DNA from: Streptomyces mirabilis
GTDB lineage: Bacteria; Actinomycetota; Actinomycetes; Streptomycetales; Streptomycetaceae
Length of the DNA stretch: 64,000 nucleotides
Assembly: GCF_039503195.1 (NCBI RefSeq)
Contig: NZ_JBCJKP010000001.1
Span: 1,984,001-2,048,000 of the forward strand
Direction of reading: 5' to 3'
The stretch's first letter is position 1, and each line of letters opens with the position of its first letter. Below are positions 39,151 to 47,196 of the stretch, one piece after another. The position numbers were made by a program, and so were the translations under genes. The notes under the pieces were generated by a model. It did not search any database and was not told where the DNA came from. It saw only the letters and a program-made list of their open reading frames with translations.

Positions 39151-39953
39151 ATGGAAATGGTGCAGCAGTTGGTGCCCGACAAGTTGTGGGAGCTTTTTCT
39201 TCGTGTGGTGCCCGAGGCGCCGGTGCGTCCTCAAGGGGGCGGCCGTCGGAGGGCTGACGATCGTGGTGTCCTGGCCGCGATTCTGTTCGTTGCCACCTCA
39301 GGCTGCACGTGGCGGCAGCTTCCACCAGTGTTGGGGGCGTCCTGGCAGACCGTCCATCGCCGATTCGCTCACTGGACCGAAGCCCGCGTCTGGGCCAAGC
39401 TCCATCGCGTGATCCTTGACGAGCTCGGTTCCAACGGCATGCTCGACTGGTCCCGGTGCGCCATCGACTCAGTCGGTCTCCGGGCTCTAAAAGGGGGGCT
39501 CTGACAGGCCCGAATCCGACCGATCGAGGCAAGAAGGGATCCAAAGTTCACCTGCTCACCGACCGCAGTGGCCTGCCTGTCTCCGCCGGCATCTCCGGTG
39601 CGAATACCCATGACAGTCAAGGACTTGAGCCGCTCGTCCGGGGCATCCCACCGATTCGCTCGCGTCGCGGGCCACGCCGACGCCGCCCTGCGAAGCTCCA
39701 CGGAGACAAGGGATACGACTACCCCCACCTGCGGCGATGGCTACGAGAACGGAACATCACGCCTCGTATCGCGCGCAAAGGTATCGAGTCCTCGGAGCGA
39801 CTCGGCCGGCACCGCTGGGTGGTCGAACGGACCGTGGCTTGGCTGAACGGCTTCCGCCGTCTGCATCGCCGTTACGAGCGTCTGGCAGACCACTTCCTTG
39901 GGTTCGTCGGCATCGCCGTAGCCCTCATCTGCTACCGCCGAATCACCAACTAA
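39151..39953 (+). CDS. IS5-family (IS427-like) transposase, two frames
   Basis: First frame from ATG 39,151 (GVLAAILFVATSGCTWRQLP, then HRRFAHWTEARVWAKLHRVI) to CAIDSVGLRALKGG, ending at 39,504. Second frame continues from about 39,490 (PTDRGKKGSKVHLLTDRSGL, LHGDKGYDYPHLRRW, HRWVVERTVAWLNGFRRLHR) to 39,953. A slippery AAAAGGGGGG at 39,489-39,498 lies where the frames meet, in the place IS427-type elements use for programmed -1 frameshifting. Both parts are otherwise intact, so this may be a functional transposase. Confidence 0.82.
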
Positions 39954-39956
39954 GAC

Positions 39957-39971
39957 GGCGTCTTAGGAGCG
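39957..39971. repeat. 15-bp palindrome after the IS5 transposase
   Basis: TAAGACG-G-CGTCTTA, three bases after the transposase stop codon. It could be an IS terminal sequence or a terminator. No matching copy was found on the left side of the transposase. Confidence 0.4.
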
Positions 39972-40124
39972 AGGTGAGGTGGTCACAAGCCTGACCTGCG
40001 GGTTCACTGCCTTGGGCAGATTCGGCGGCGCGTCCCCGTGCGCCCCCTGATTCCCTCTGAGTCCCCGCCCGTTCTGGCACGAGAGTGGCACGGGGACCTG
40101 CGCTGGTGACCTTCTCGATGCGAA

Positions 40125-41486
40125 CTATTGGCTGCTCGGTCGCTCAGGTCTGCCGCGCTGGTGGCGTCGTTTCTCCTCCCGTTGGGCGGCCACGTCGGGG
40201 ATGACGGCAATGGCCTCGGTGAGGCGGCCCTGCCGGATCAGTAGTTCGGCCAGGTCGGTCGCGGCCCGTTCGCCGGGCAATGGGCGTAGGAGGGCGATGG
40301 CCTCCTCGACGCGGCCGTCCTGGGCAAGCAGCCAGGCGATGGTCAGCTCGCGGTCCTCGACCCTGTCGGCTGGCAACGCCTGGATCTCCGCGATTGCCTC
40401 CCTGGCGCGTCCCGACTCTCCCATCAGCCACCACCGGTTGGACCGGAGCCAGAACTCATCGTTCTCCGCCAGGAATTCGGGGCTGCGCCCTTCCGTGAGT
40501 CCAAGGGCTCTGTCGTGCAGGCCCCGGTCGGCGAGCACGATCAGGGTCGCCTGGAGAAGGTTCCCGTCGTAGAGGTCGTCGAACGTGTGCTCCACCGCCT
40601 CGATCGCGTCGTCTACCCGGCCCTGACGGATGAGCAGTCCCATCAGTGTGCTCTCGTGCCAGCCCGGATGCTTGGCGGCGATGAGGTCGCGCAGATACGC
40701 CTCCGCTTCCCCGGCTCGGCCCAGGTTCTCCAGGGCCGTCACGTACGGGCTTACGGCGGCGTACCTCTGGGTGTCGGCAAGGTCGCGAAGTTCCTCGACC
40801 CGACCGTGTCGGGCCAGCAGCTCGGCATAGAACTTGACGTTGTTCTGCGGCCCGTACCGGCGTGCGGCCATGTCCGCGCCGAGCAGCCGGATTGCCTGGT
40901 CCGCCCGGCCGGACCGCTCCAAGACCCGGGCCTGTGCAGGGAGGGCACCCCACAGGTCGTCGCACTGCTTCGGGTCGTGCCGGAACTCCTCGGCGATCGG
41001 GGCCAGCAGTTCCAACACCCGCTCGTCGCATCCCTGGCCCTCGGTCATCTCCACCAGGGCCCCCAACAGGCGCCCGCCGCGCAGGTGCGGGCCGAGTACG
41101 CCGATCGCGTCGTCCACCCGCCCGGCCCGGACCAGCGCCTCGGCGTAGTCCCGCCACGCGTCGACCGCGTTTTCCTGCGGCCTCTTGGGGTGCGCCAGCT
41201 CCAGCGCCTGGTCGACATGGCCCCACCGCAACAGGACGTCGGCGCCCGCCCGCACCGCCGGCTGCCAACCGGTAGCCGCGAACGGCTCCACCACCGTCCA
41301 GGCCCGTCCGAACTCCCCCACCGCACACAACCCCCGCACCGCACCCGCAGCGCAGAACCAGTCCTCACGCTCCCGTGCCGCCTCCACTAGGGCCTCCAGG
41401 CCGCCGCGTTCGAGGATCTCGTCCACGATCCGCGGCGGGACGCCGCCGAGGTTGCTCAACTGCCACTGAAGATCATCCACATTCAC
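40125..41486 (-). CDS. tetratricopeptide-repeat protein
   Basis: 453-residue helical-repeat protein of about a dozen TPR-like units (RAGRVDDAIGVLGPHLRGGR, RSGRADQAIRLLGADMAARR, RQGRVDDAIEAVEHTFDDLY, QDGRVEEAIALLRPLPGER). No enzymatic domain. It resembles TPR proteins that sit among polymorphic-toxin immunity genes in Streptomyces; a protein-protein interaction role is likely. Its last 50 bases recur at 42,011-42,060, including the position of the stop codon, hinting at cassette duplication. Confidence 0.8.
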   Translation of the reverse strand: MNVDDLQWQLSNLGGVPPRIVDEILERGGLEALVEAAREREDWFCAAGAVRGLCAVGEFGRAWTVVEPFAATGWQPAVRAGADVLLRWGHVDQALELAHPKRPQENAVDAWRDYAEALVRAGRVDDAIGVLGPHLRGGRLLGALVEMTEGQGCDERVLELLAPIAEEFRHDPKQCDDLWGALPAQARVLERSGRADQAIRLLGADMAARRYGPQNNVKFYAELLARHGRVEELRDLADTQRYAAVSPYVTALENLGRAGEAEAYLRDLIAAKHPGWHESTLMGLLIRQGRVDDAIEAVEHTFDDLYDGNLLQATLIVLADRGLHDRALGLTEGRSPEFLAENDEFWLRSNRWWLMGESGRAREAIAEIQALPADRVEDRELTIAWLLAQDGRVEEAIALLRPLPGERAATDLAELLIRQGRLTEAIAVIPDVAAQREEKRRHQRGRPERPSSQ

Positions 41487-41692
41487 GGGGGCACCCTAGG
41501 GTCAGCCGCCGACACACCCGCGGCGCGGCTTGCCGGTTGGCCCACCGAGCCTGTCAGCGGGCCACCCGCTCGCTGCTACGCGCGGTGTCGAGCATCTCGG
41601 TTAGCGCGTGCGGTCTTCCATTGCCGATCCCTTCGGAGCAGAGATCCGCAGGGTATCGATGAGGTCGGCGGAGTCTCAATGGCCGAGTCAAG

Positions 41693-41733
41693 CCGGAGGG
41701 ACGTCGTCCATCGACAGGACGGCGTCCCTCCGG
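41693..41733. other. stem-loop in a gene-poor gap
   Basis: Perfect 11-bp arms CCGGAGGGACG (41,693-41,703) and CGTCCCTCCGG (41,723-41,733). Part of the 700-base gap 41,487-42,190, which holds no intact gene but two hairpins and repeat copies. Confidence 0.5.
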
Positions 41734-41753
41734 GCAAGGGTTTTACAACCTGG

Positions 41754-41885
41754 CCTCATCCTTATCAGGTCGATCACGGGGACCCATCGACGTCGGTCAA
41801 CCTGCCCTCTGTCTCGTCCTGCTGGCCGCTGAGTTTCGGCATCGACCGCCCCTGCTCGCACCTGTTGGTGTCAGGTGCTGATGTC
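41754..41885. repeat. direct repeat copy 1 (132 bp)
   Basis: Begins CCTCATCCTTATCAGGTCGA and ends TGTCAGGTGCTGATGTC. The copy at 42,829-42,960 has identical length, near-identical ends and a looser middle. The two flank the YcxB-like gene. Confidence 0.65.
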
Positions 41886-41960
41886 AGACCTCGAGCTACT
41901 CCCGGGCTGGTTCCTCTGCCCTTTGTGCGGCCTCTGCGGAAGTGGGCCCGTGCAGACCTG

Positions 41961-41998
41961 GAACACGTCACGATTCTGATCGGGATCGTGACGTGTTC
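41961..41998. terminator. perfect 14-bp stem-loop
   Basis: GAACACGTCACGAT (41,961-41,974) and ATCGTGACGTGTTC (41,985-41,998) with a 10-base loop. The strongest hairpin I see in the window, probably a transcription terminator for the minus-strand genes to its right. Confidence 0.6.
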
Positions 41999-42010
41999 CT
42001 GTCGGTCGCG

Positions 42011-42060
42011 CTCCTCGATGCGAACTACGGGCGGGACGGTCGCTGAAGTCTGCCCGGCTG
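42011..42060. repeat. copy of the TPR gene 3' end
   Basis: Matches 40,111-40,160 at roughly 40 of 50 positions at the same offset, including a TAG stop in the same place on the minus strand (42,025). The open frame upstream ends RLQRPSRP, similar to the TPR protein end RPERPSSQ. Remnant of a second related gene. Confidence 0.5.
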
Positions 42061-42190
42061 ATCAGACATTCGCTCGCGGGCGCGGCGGGTCGGCTGCGGT
42101 CGCGGCGGTTGCCGTACTTCGCTGCTGTATGCCACGCCCCAGTGGCAGGGCCGGCCATCGACCGCCGGCACGGGGCGCCCTTCACGTCCG

Positions 42191-42739
42191 TCACACGCGG
42201 GTGGTGTGCTGGTCCAGGATGGCCCGAAGCCGGTCGAGGTCCTCGGCCTCATGCACACCCCGCTTGGGCAGGACTTCGAGCCACATGATGTTGGGGTCTC
42301 GGCTAAGCAGGACGAAGTGGTGGGCCGTCTCCCGGTAGCCCTGGTAAACGGACCACTTCTGGACCAGCGTGCTGTAGTCGCTGTGGCAGGTGATCCCGGC
42401 CGCAGACACGGTGGCGCGGTACTCACCTTGCCATCCGATGATGCGCTGTATGTAGGCGACGTGCAGCCGTGGGTACCCCCACATCCACAGGACAACGAAC
42501 AAGAGCAGCCCGGTCGAGACCACGTCGATAGTGATCAGCCAGAACCCCACCCCCAGCACGAGGAGGACACCCCGCAGCACCAGCTTGGTCCGCTTGACCC
42601 GGTCGCGGACCCGCAGACCGACCCGTGTGTCGGCAGGCTGCGGCCGGTACACCAGTTGGACCGCGGACGGTTCGTCCACGAGATCGCCGGAGGTTTCCGC
42701 GCTGTTGTCGGTACCTTCGGTCCAGCCGTCCTTGGCCAT
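42191..42739 (-). CDS. YcxB-like membrane protein
   Basis: 182-residue protein with two membrane helices (LVLRGVLLVLGVGFWLITID, TGLLLFVVLWMWGYP) and a C-terminal YcxB-like domain (YRATVSAAGITCHSDYSTLV, TAHHFVLLSRDPNIMWLEVL). Function unknown; YcxB-like proteins are frequent beside toxin immunity genes. I use ATG 42,739 (AKDGWTEGTDNSAE), since upstream codons run into the tRNA-like sequence. It lies between two 132-bp direct repeats. Confidence 0.75.
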   Translation of the reverse strand: MAKDGWTEGTDNSAETSGDLVDEPSAVQLVYRPQPADTRVGLRVRDRVKRTKLVLRGVLLVLGVGFWLITIDVVSTGLLLFVVLWMWGYPRLHVAYIQRIIGWQGEYRATVSAAGITCHSDYSTLVQKWSVYQGYRETAHHFVLLSRDPNIMWLEVLPKRGVHEAEDLDRLRAILDQHTTRV

Positions 42740-42798
42740 GATCCCTCCCCAGTTACAAAGACCGCGGGATCCTATCGACCGGCGGCCCTCGCACGCCC

Positions 42799-42843
42799 TG
42801 GTGGGGGTGACAGGCCTTGAACCTGCGGCCTCATCCTTATCAG
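42799..42843 (-). tRNA. 3' half of a tRNA gene (partial)
   Basis: On the minus strand: an anticodon-type loop CTGATAA, 3' stem strand GGATG, five-base variable loop, T-stem GCAGG, loop TTCAAGG, CCTGT, then acceptor strand CACCCCC, A and CCA. Spacing matches canonical positions 32-76 exactly. The 5' half is absent: the five bases before the loop (TCGAC) do not pair with GGATG. This is the part of a tRNA gene that integrating elements usually duplicate, so it is best read as an att-type remnant, not a functional tRNA. Confidence 0.5.
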
Positions 42844-42960
42844 GTCGATCCACAGGCGCCAACGGCGTTGACCAACCCGCCATGCATCCCGCCCGAGCGG
42901 TCGCGGAGGTTCGGCGCCAGTCGGCGAGGTTCGCTGCTGTTGGTGTCAGGCGTTGATGTC
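42829..42960. repeat. direct repeat copy 2 (132 bp)
   Basis: Second copy of the repeat at 41,754-41,885. Its left end overlaps the anticodon part of the tRNA remnant, and its right end covers the last codons of the small protein gene at 42,946-43,218. Confidence 0.65.
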
Positions 42961-43218
42961 GGGGATCGGGGTGACCTTGACAAGCGCGCGGAGAGTATCA
43001 AGGTCGGGGCGTGGCAGCGGACGACCCCACTGGGATGCGTACTCCTCATCACCCAACTCGCCGGCCACGTGATCGAATGCGCTCACCGCAGCCTGCGCGA
43101 AGGCCGCAATAGGGTGGTGTCCTTCCCCGAACAGGGTGCCTGTATCGGCAGGTGCTTGATGGTCATCGGCCAGCACCAGACAGATGTGGGGTCTGCTACC
43201 GGCGACCGCTGTGATCAA
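42946..43218 (-). CDS. small hypothetical protein coupled to the upstream membrane protein
   Basis: 90-residue soluble protein (ITAVAGSRPHICLVLADDHQ, HHPIAAFAQAAVSAFDHVAG, RPDLDTLRALVKVTPIPDIN). No family recognised. The TTG at 43,216-43,218 overlaps the TGA stop of the preceding gene (TTGA), so translation by coupling is plausible; no independent ribosome site is seen. Its end lies in the 132-bp repeat. Confidence 0.45.
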   Translation of the reverse strand: MITAVAGSRPHICLVLADDHQAPADTGTLFGEGHHPIAAFAQAAVSAFDHVAGELGDEEYASQWGRPLPRPDLDTLRALVKVTPIPDINA

Positions 43219-43523
43219 CCATTCTGAGCAGCAACGCTGGCAAACAGAACAGCCGCCGCACCGAGAACGAGCAGGTGAACGGACCCAGCGATCCACAACC
43301 GCAGGCCCATCAACCCACCTCCCGCCACGACCGCTGCGCAACCACAGCTCCACGCCCCGCGCCGCCCGGCTTGGGCAGTACGAATGCCGGGGGATCCGAA
43401 GTCATCACCCGAGAACATCACATGCATCCCGAGCCAGGCGATAAGCATGACCGACACCGGTAGAAGCGCGATCGCGAGTCCAAGATCCAACCACACCGAA
43501 GGACGCTGCATGTCCGCCAGCAT
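43215..43523 (-). CDS. small membrane protein
   Basis: 102 residues with three hydrophobic segments (LDLGLAIALLPVSVMLIAWL, CGCAAVVAGGGLMGLRLWIA, LLVLGAAAVLFASVAAQNG). Function unknown. It is likely co-transcribed with the following small gene and lies near an IS5-type terminal repeat. Confidence 0.55.
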   Translation of the reverse strand: MLADMQRPSVWLDLGLAIALLPVSVMLIAWLGMHVMFSGDDFGSPGIRTAQAGRRGAWSCGCAAVVAGGGLMGLRLWIAGSVHLLVLGAAAVLFASVAAQNG

Positions 43524-43666
43524 GCCGCGCCACCCGCAGATACACGTGAGTATGGGTACTCATCCTGCACGCCAACTGAGACGACCACTAAGAGCTCGTA
43601 ACAGGATCTTGGTGAGATGTCCTGGTCGGGCGTGACCGGTGTGACGATTCGGCCGTTCGTGATGCT

Positions 43667-44472
43667 GTGAGTACTCGGCCGTGGATCGTGGGCGACGACT
43701 TGTGGGCACTGATCGAGCCGCTGCTGCCACCCTGGCCCGAGAAGTCACCGGGGCCACGGCCGGTGGCCGACCGACACTGTTTGCGGGGCATCCTGTACGT
43801 CCTCTACAACGACTTAGCCTGGCAACTCCTGCCGCTGGAGATGGGGTTGGGCTCCGGGCAGACCTGCTGGCGACGCCTGGAACGTTGGCAGCAGGCAGGG
43901 TCTTCGACCAGCTACACCGGATCCTGCTGGCCGAACTGAACGCGGCCGGCCGCCTTGACTGGTCGAGGGCCTGCGTGGACGGCTCTCACCTCCGCGCGAA
44001 AAAGGGGGCTCCGACACCGGTCCGTCGCCGGTCGACCGGCGGAAAACGGGCAGCAAACACCACTTGATCCGCGACGGACGCGGCACTCCGCTCAAGGTCA
44101 TCACGACCGCGGCAAACGTCAACGACGTCACCCAGACCCTCGCCCTGGTCGACGGCATCCCGCCCGTCGCGGGCCGCCCCGGCCGTCCCCGCAGACGCCC
44201 CGAGGCCCTGCTCGACGACAAGGGCTACGACTCCAACGCCAACCGCGAGAGCTGCACAAACGCCGGATCCTGCCGGTCATCTCCCGCAAGGGGGTCCCGA
44301 ACATCCAGGGCCCGGGCAAGCTCCGCTACGTCGTCGAGCAGACCTTCGCCCTGCTCCACCACTTCAAAAGACTCGCGTCCGCTGGGAACGACGCACCGAA
44401 CTCCACAACGCCTTCGTATCCCTGGCCTGCAGCCTCATCTGCTGGAGACGTCTCAACAGGCCCGAATCATGA
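43667..44472 (+). pseudogene. IS5-family transposase with several frameshifts
   Basis: Pieces in successive frames: STRPWIVGDDLWALIEPLLP; after a one-base loss near 43,900, VFDQLHRILLAELNAAGRLD and ACVDGSHLRAKKG; then across A5G5 at about 43,998-44,008 (possible programmed site) KTGSKHHLIRDGRGTPLKVI and LLDDKGYDSNANRE; then RILPVISRKGVPNIQGPGKL and YVVEQTFALLHHFKRL; finally FVSLACSLICWRRLNRPES. At least three shifts are not explained by slippage, so it is dead. Confidence 0.8.
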
Positions 44473-44476
44473 CGGT

Positions 44477-45238
44477 TCAGAAGGGCAGCGGTTCGGCGTC
44501 CAGTGACTCGGTGTATCCCAGGGCCCACCGTCCGGGAACGGTCTCGCAGATCGCCTCCAGGTCGGCCCGGGTCCGGCCCCGAACGTGCAGCCAGCTGTGG
44601 GCGCCCAAGCCGTCCTGGCGTAGCAACTGTCCCGGGGCGGAGAACCAACGCACTGGAAAGTCCTCCGGACCCGTCCACATCGGATAGTCGGGCAACGCGA
44701 CCCGCTGGAAGCGTTCGGGCACCGCCCCAAGCAGGTCCGCCGGCAGCTCGCACGCGTTGTACAGCCGACCTCCACCGCCGAACAGTGCCTCGCTCAGTAC
44801 AAGCTCGACGCATGCCAGAGACACCCGGTCCAAGAACGGCACCCAGCCGTGCCGCGCCTGGACGAGCACCGGCGGATCGTCCTGATCAAGGTCGCGCAGG
44901 CGCACGCCCCAGAAGGCGCAGCCCTGGTTTTCGCTGCGGAAGACGAGGACACCGCCGCACTCGTCTTGCACGAACATCTCGGCGGGCGGCAGCAGCGGAT
45001 CCTGGTTGGCGAGCAGGCCGGACCGCGTACCCAGGAGCTCGTAGAACTCGCGCAGCACGGCCGGCAGGGAGCAGCCGAGCGTCGCCTCGGCGCGCGCCAG
45101 TTCCGCCGCTGGCGTGCCGTCGTCCTCGGTCAACGGCTCGTCCCAAGCAGCGGCGAAGCCGCGCACGAATGCCCACGCCCGCTCCTGGTCGGTGATTCCG
45201 CCGTCTAGAGCCTGGGCCACGTCGAACACGCCAGTCAT
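44477..45238 (-). CDS. SUKH (SMI1/KNR4) family immunity-like protein
   Basis: 253-residue protein. The SUKH core is clear: AEATLGCSLPAVLREFYELL followed by LLANQDPLLPPAEMFVQDEC, VLVFRSENQGCAFWGVRLRD and DPPVLVQARHGWVPFLDRVS. SUKH proteins neutralise diverse contact-dependent or secreted nuclease toxins. Start ATG 45,238 begins TGVFDVAQALDGG; eight more codons are open upstream. No toxin gene is adjacent; it lies inside an IS5-type element, which may have carried it as cargo. Confidence 0.8.
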   Translation of the reverse strand: MTGVFDVAQALDGGITDQERAWAFVRGFAAAWDEPLTEDDGTPAAELARAEATLGCSLPAVLREFYELLGTRSGLLANQDPLLPPAEMFVQDECGGVLVFRSENQGCAFWGVRLRDLDQDDPPVLVQARHGWVPFLDRVSLACVELVLSEALFGGGGRLYNACELPADLLGAVPERFQRVALPDYPMWTGPEDFPVRWFSAPGQLLRQDGLGAHSWLHVRGRTRADLEAICETVPGRWALGYTESLDAEPLPF

Positions 45239-45553
45239 GCCGCGACCGTACCGGAAGCACACGCCGCATCACCCAGAGACGACCGCCAGTGAGAGCAGAC
45301 ATACCGAGCCAGTCCGAAGCTCCTCGCCAAGATCGTGTTACGAGCTCTATTCGCTGAATTGCGTCTTGCTACGCGGCTATAGATTGTTTTTGGCACAGCA
45401 TTTCGAGATCGGCGTATCAGCTGTTCGGATTGCGTAGCATGAGATGCTATCGCACGTATTCTCCGCTGGGCGGGAGGGCCGGTTCAGTCGAACATTGCTC
45501 ACAGGCCGACTTCTTCGAGGAAGAAGCCGCTCCGCAGCATGGCCGCACACTGA

Positions 45554-46163
45554 TCAGGCGGCGGCCGATCCCGATGAACCGGACGGCGGTCTATCCATGC
45601 CGAGTAGGTCCGTGGCACGGTAGGCGGTCTCATCCGCGTCGCGCGGGAGAAAACGGCTGGCCTTGCCGCTCCACGTGACGATGGGCTCATCACGTGCGCG
45701 GGTGGCAGCGACGAAGACCAGGGAGCGGGCCCGTTGCTCCTCTTGGCGGTAGCGGTCCGGGTTCTCAAGCCGATACTGCTCGATACGCTGATGCGGCACC
45801 TGTCCTTCGCCGACGGACGTCAGGAAGACGCGCTGGAACTCGAGACCCTTGAAACGGTGCATGGTGCCGATGCGCACGGCGTCCAGTTCGGCACGGACTC
45901 CTTCCCGCCCCAGCTCGACCACGGGGATACGGAAGGGGTCCCGTGCGAGAACGTTGGCGAACTCCTGAGCGGAACTCCCGTCGGGCACACTCACGGCCAT
46001 CGCGGAGTACGGCGTGCCGTAGGTGTCGTGGCGCTCGGGCAGTGACCTCGCACCGGGCGCGCCACCCACAAGGAACGCCGAGAGTGCGCCAGGGAACATC
46101 GACCCAGTCCTGACGGGTGGTGAGGATATTGATGTGCCCCGCGCCTGATGGAGTCGGATTGCT
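45554..46163 (-). pseudogene. C-terminal remnant of a UvrD/REP-type helicase
   Basis: The main frame contains AVRIGTMHRFKGLEFQRVFL (UvrD motif V region) and RSLVFVAATRARDEPIVTWS (motif VI, where functional enzymes have YVAxTRAR), ending soon after SGKASRFL. Upstream, another frame reads GAGHINILTTRQDWVDVPW, so a frameshift separates fragments. The ATPase domain is missing. The 46,164-46,402 stretch shows no further gene. Confidence 0.6.
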
Positions 46164-46402
46164 GGAGAATGAGAGGGCATCTGTCGGCACCTCACGTTTT
46201 CAGCCGCCACAGCGCACCCATCCAGCCCGCCCGGCAGCTGGGGCTCTCGGCGTACGGCCCCTCGCGTGCCGTCAGGCAGGCATCCGGCAGTCGGCGCAGG
46301 AGCGCGGCAAGACAACTCATGGGAAAGAGCACGCCACTTCGCGCCGTACTGCGTTGCGCCTGCAACGCGCCATACGAGAGGATGTTCGACGCATTGTGAG
46401 AT

Positions 46403-46415
46403 GTGCGTGACGCAC
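46403..46415. promoter_or_regulatory. palindrome upstream of the type VII operon
   Basis: GTGCGT-G-ACGCAC, perfect, 67 bases before the first ESX gene. Candidate operator. A promoter somewhere in 46,416-46,470 is expected but I see no strong -35/-10 pair. Confidence 0.35.
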
Positions 46416-46482
46416 GGGCGCCGTGGCGGCTGAGTGATTGGTTGGCCGCGGCGTACAACACGATTGACACGGGGGCGGGTGG

Positions 46483-46815
46483 ATGAAGTTCGACATGGGG
46501 TCGTCGACCCTGGCGGATCTCGGCAAGAGCACGGTCGGTTCGACGGAGGACCTGGGCACGCTGATCCGGTGGCTGGTCCAGGCGGCGGAGCCGCTGGAGG
46601 GGAAGTTCAACGGCGCGGGCAAGGCCGCGTTCGACTCGTTCAAGGCGCACACGGACGAGATCACGAACGCGTTGAACGGCTCGCTGGGTGCGATTCTGGG
46701 CGGCCAGGGCGGCATGGACACCGCGTTCGGCTCCGGCGATCTGGAGCAGGAGGACAACGCCCACCAGAACATGGGCCAGTCCAACTTCGACGCCGCCCGC
46801 TTCGGCGCCCGATAA
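46483..46815 (+). CDS. WXG100-family type VII secretion protein
   Basis: 110-residue ESX-type helical-hairpin protein, first gene of the locus. The two helices are STVGSTEDLGTLIRWLVQAA and GKAAFDSFKAHTDEITNALN, with the central turn reading KFNGAGKAAF, so Trp of the WxG motif is replaced by Phe (FNG). The C-terminal tail is long and polar. Expected to be exported as a dimer with the next gene product through the EccC/EccD channel. Spacing to the next gene is 23 bases; GGGGGCGGGTGG precedes the ATG. Confidence 0.82.
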   Translation: MKFDMGSSTLADLGKSTVGSTEDLGTLIRWLVQAAEPLEGKFNGAGKAAFDSFKAHTDEITNALNGSLGAILGGQGGMDTAFGSGDLEQEDNAHQNMGQSNFDAARFGAR

Positions 46816-46838
46816 ACACGCACAGGGGGAGCTTGACC

Positions 46839-47150
46839 ATGGGGCAGAACCAGGACCGCCGCTCGTACGACACCGGCGCCTCAGCCGAGGTACAGGGCAG
46901 CCTGCAGGGCATCATCGGCCAGCTGGAGCGCGTCCTCGGTGACCGCGACCGCGCGGTGAAGGCCGCGATGGCCGACTTCACCGCCGACGGTGTCGCCGAC
47001 GAGTACCACGGCAAGGAACAGCGCTGGAACCGCGCCACGAACGAGGTCCGCGACATCATCCGCCTCGTCCGCACCACGCTGGAGCAGAACGACGGCACCG
47101 CCCAGTCGACCATGGCCAAGGCCCGCGCCGCCGTCGACAACATCGGCTGA
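46839..47150 (+). CDS. second ESX/ESAT-6-like protein
   Basis: 103 residues forming two amphipathic helices (SLQGIIGQLERVLGDRDRAV and RWNRATNEVRDIIRLVRTTL). Between them ADEYHGKEQRW contains Y-x-x-x-E, the type VII secretion signal pattern, normally found C-terminal to the hairpin; here it lies near the turn. It resembles the 'pore-forming ESAT-6 family' proteins of Streptomyces. AGGGGGAGC precedes the ATG. Probable heterodimer partner of the upstream protein. Confidence 0.78.
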   Translation: MGQNQDRRSYDTGASAEVQGSLQGIIGQLERVLGDRDRAVKAAMADFTADGVADEYHGKEQRWNRATNEVRDIIRLVRTTLEQNDGTAQSTMAKARAAVDNIG

Positions 47151-47196
47151 CCGGGGCCGACCGTAGTAAGCAGGAACGTTTCCACGGGGGTTTGGC

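Larger units (their letters stand above)
43591..45348. mobile_element. IS5-type element carrying a SUKH passenger gene
   Basis: Left end 43,591-43,612 and right end 45,327-45,348 are inverted repeats identical at 21 of 22 positions (AGAGCTCGTAACA... / ...TGTTACGAGCTCT). Inside are a frameshifted IS5 transposase (plus strand) and an intact SUKH gene (minus strand), converging five bases apart. Ordinary elements of this kind should end soon after the transposase, so about 870 bases of passenger DNA lie inside. The stretch 45,349-45,553 is unusually AT-rich and shows no gene. Confidence 0.75.
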
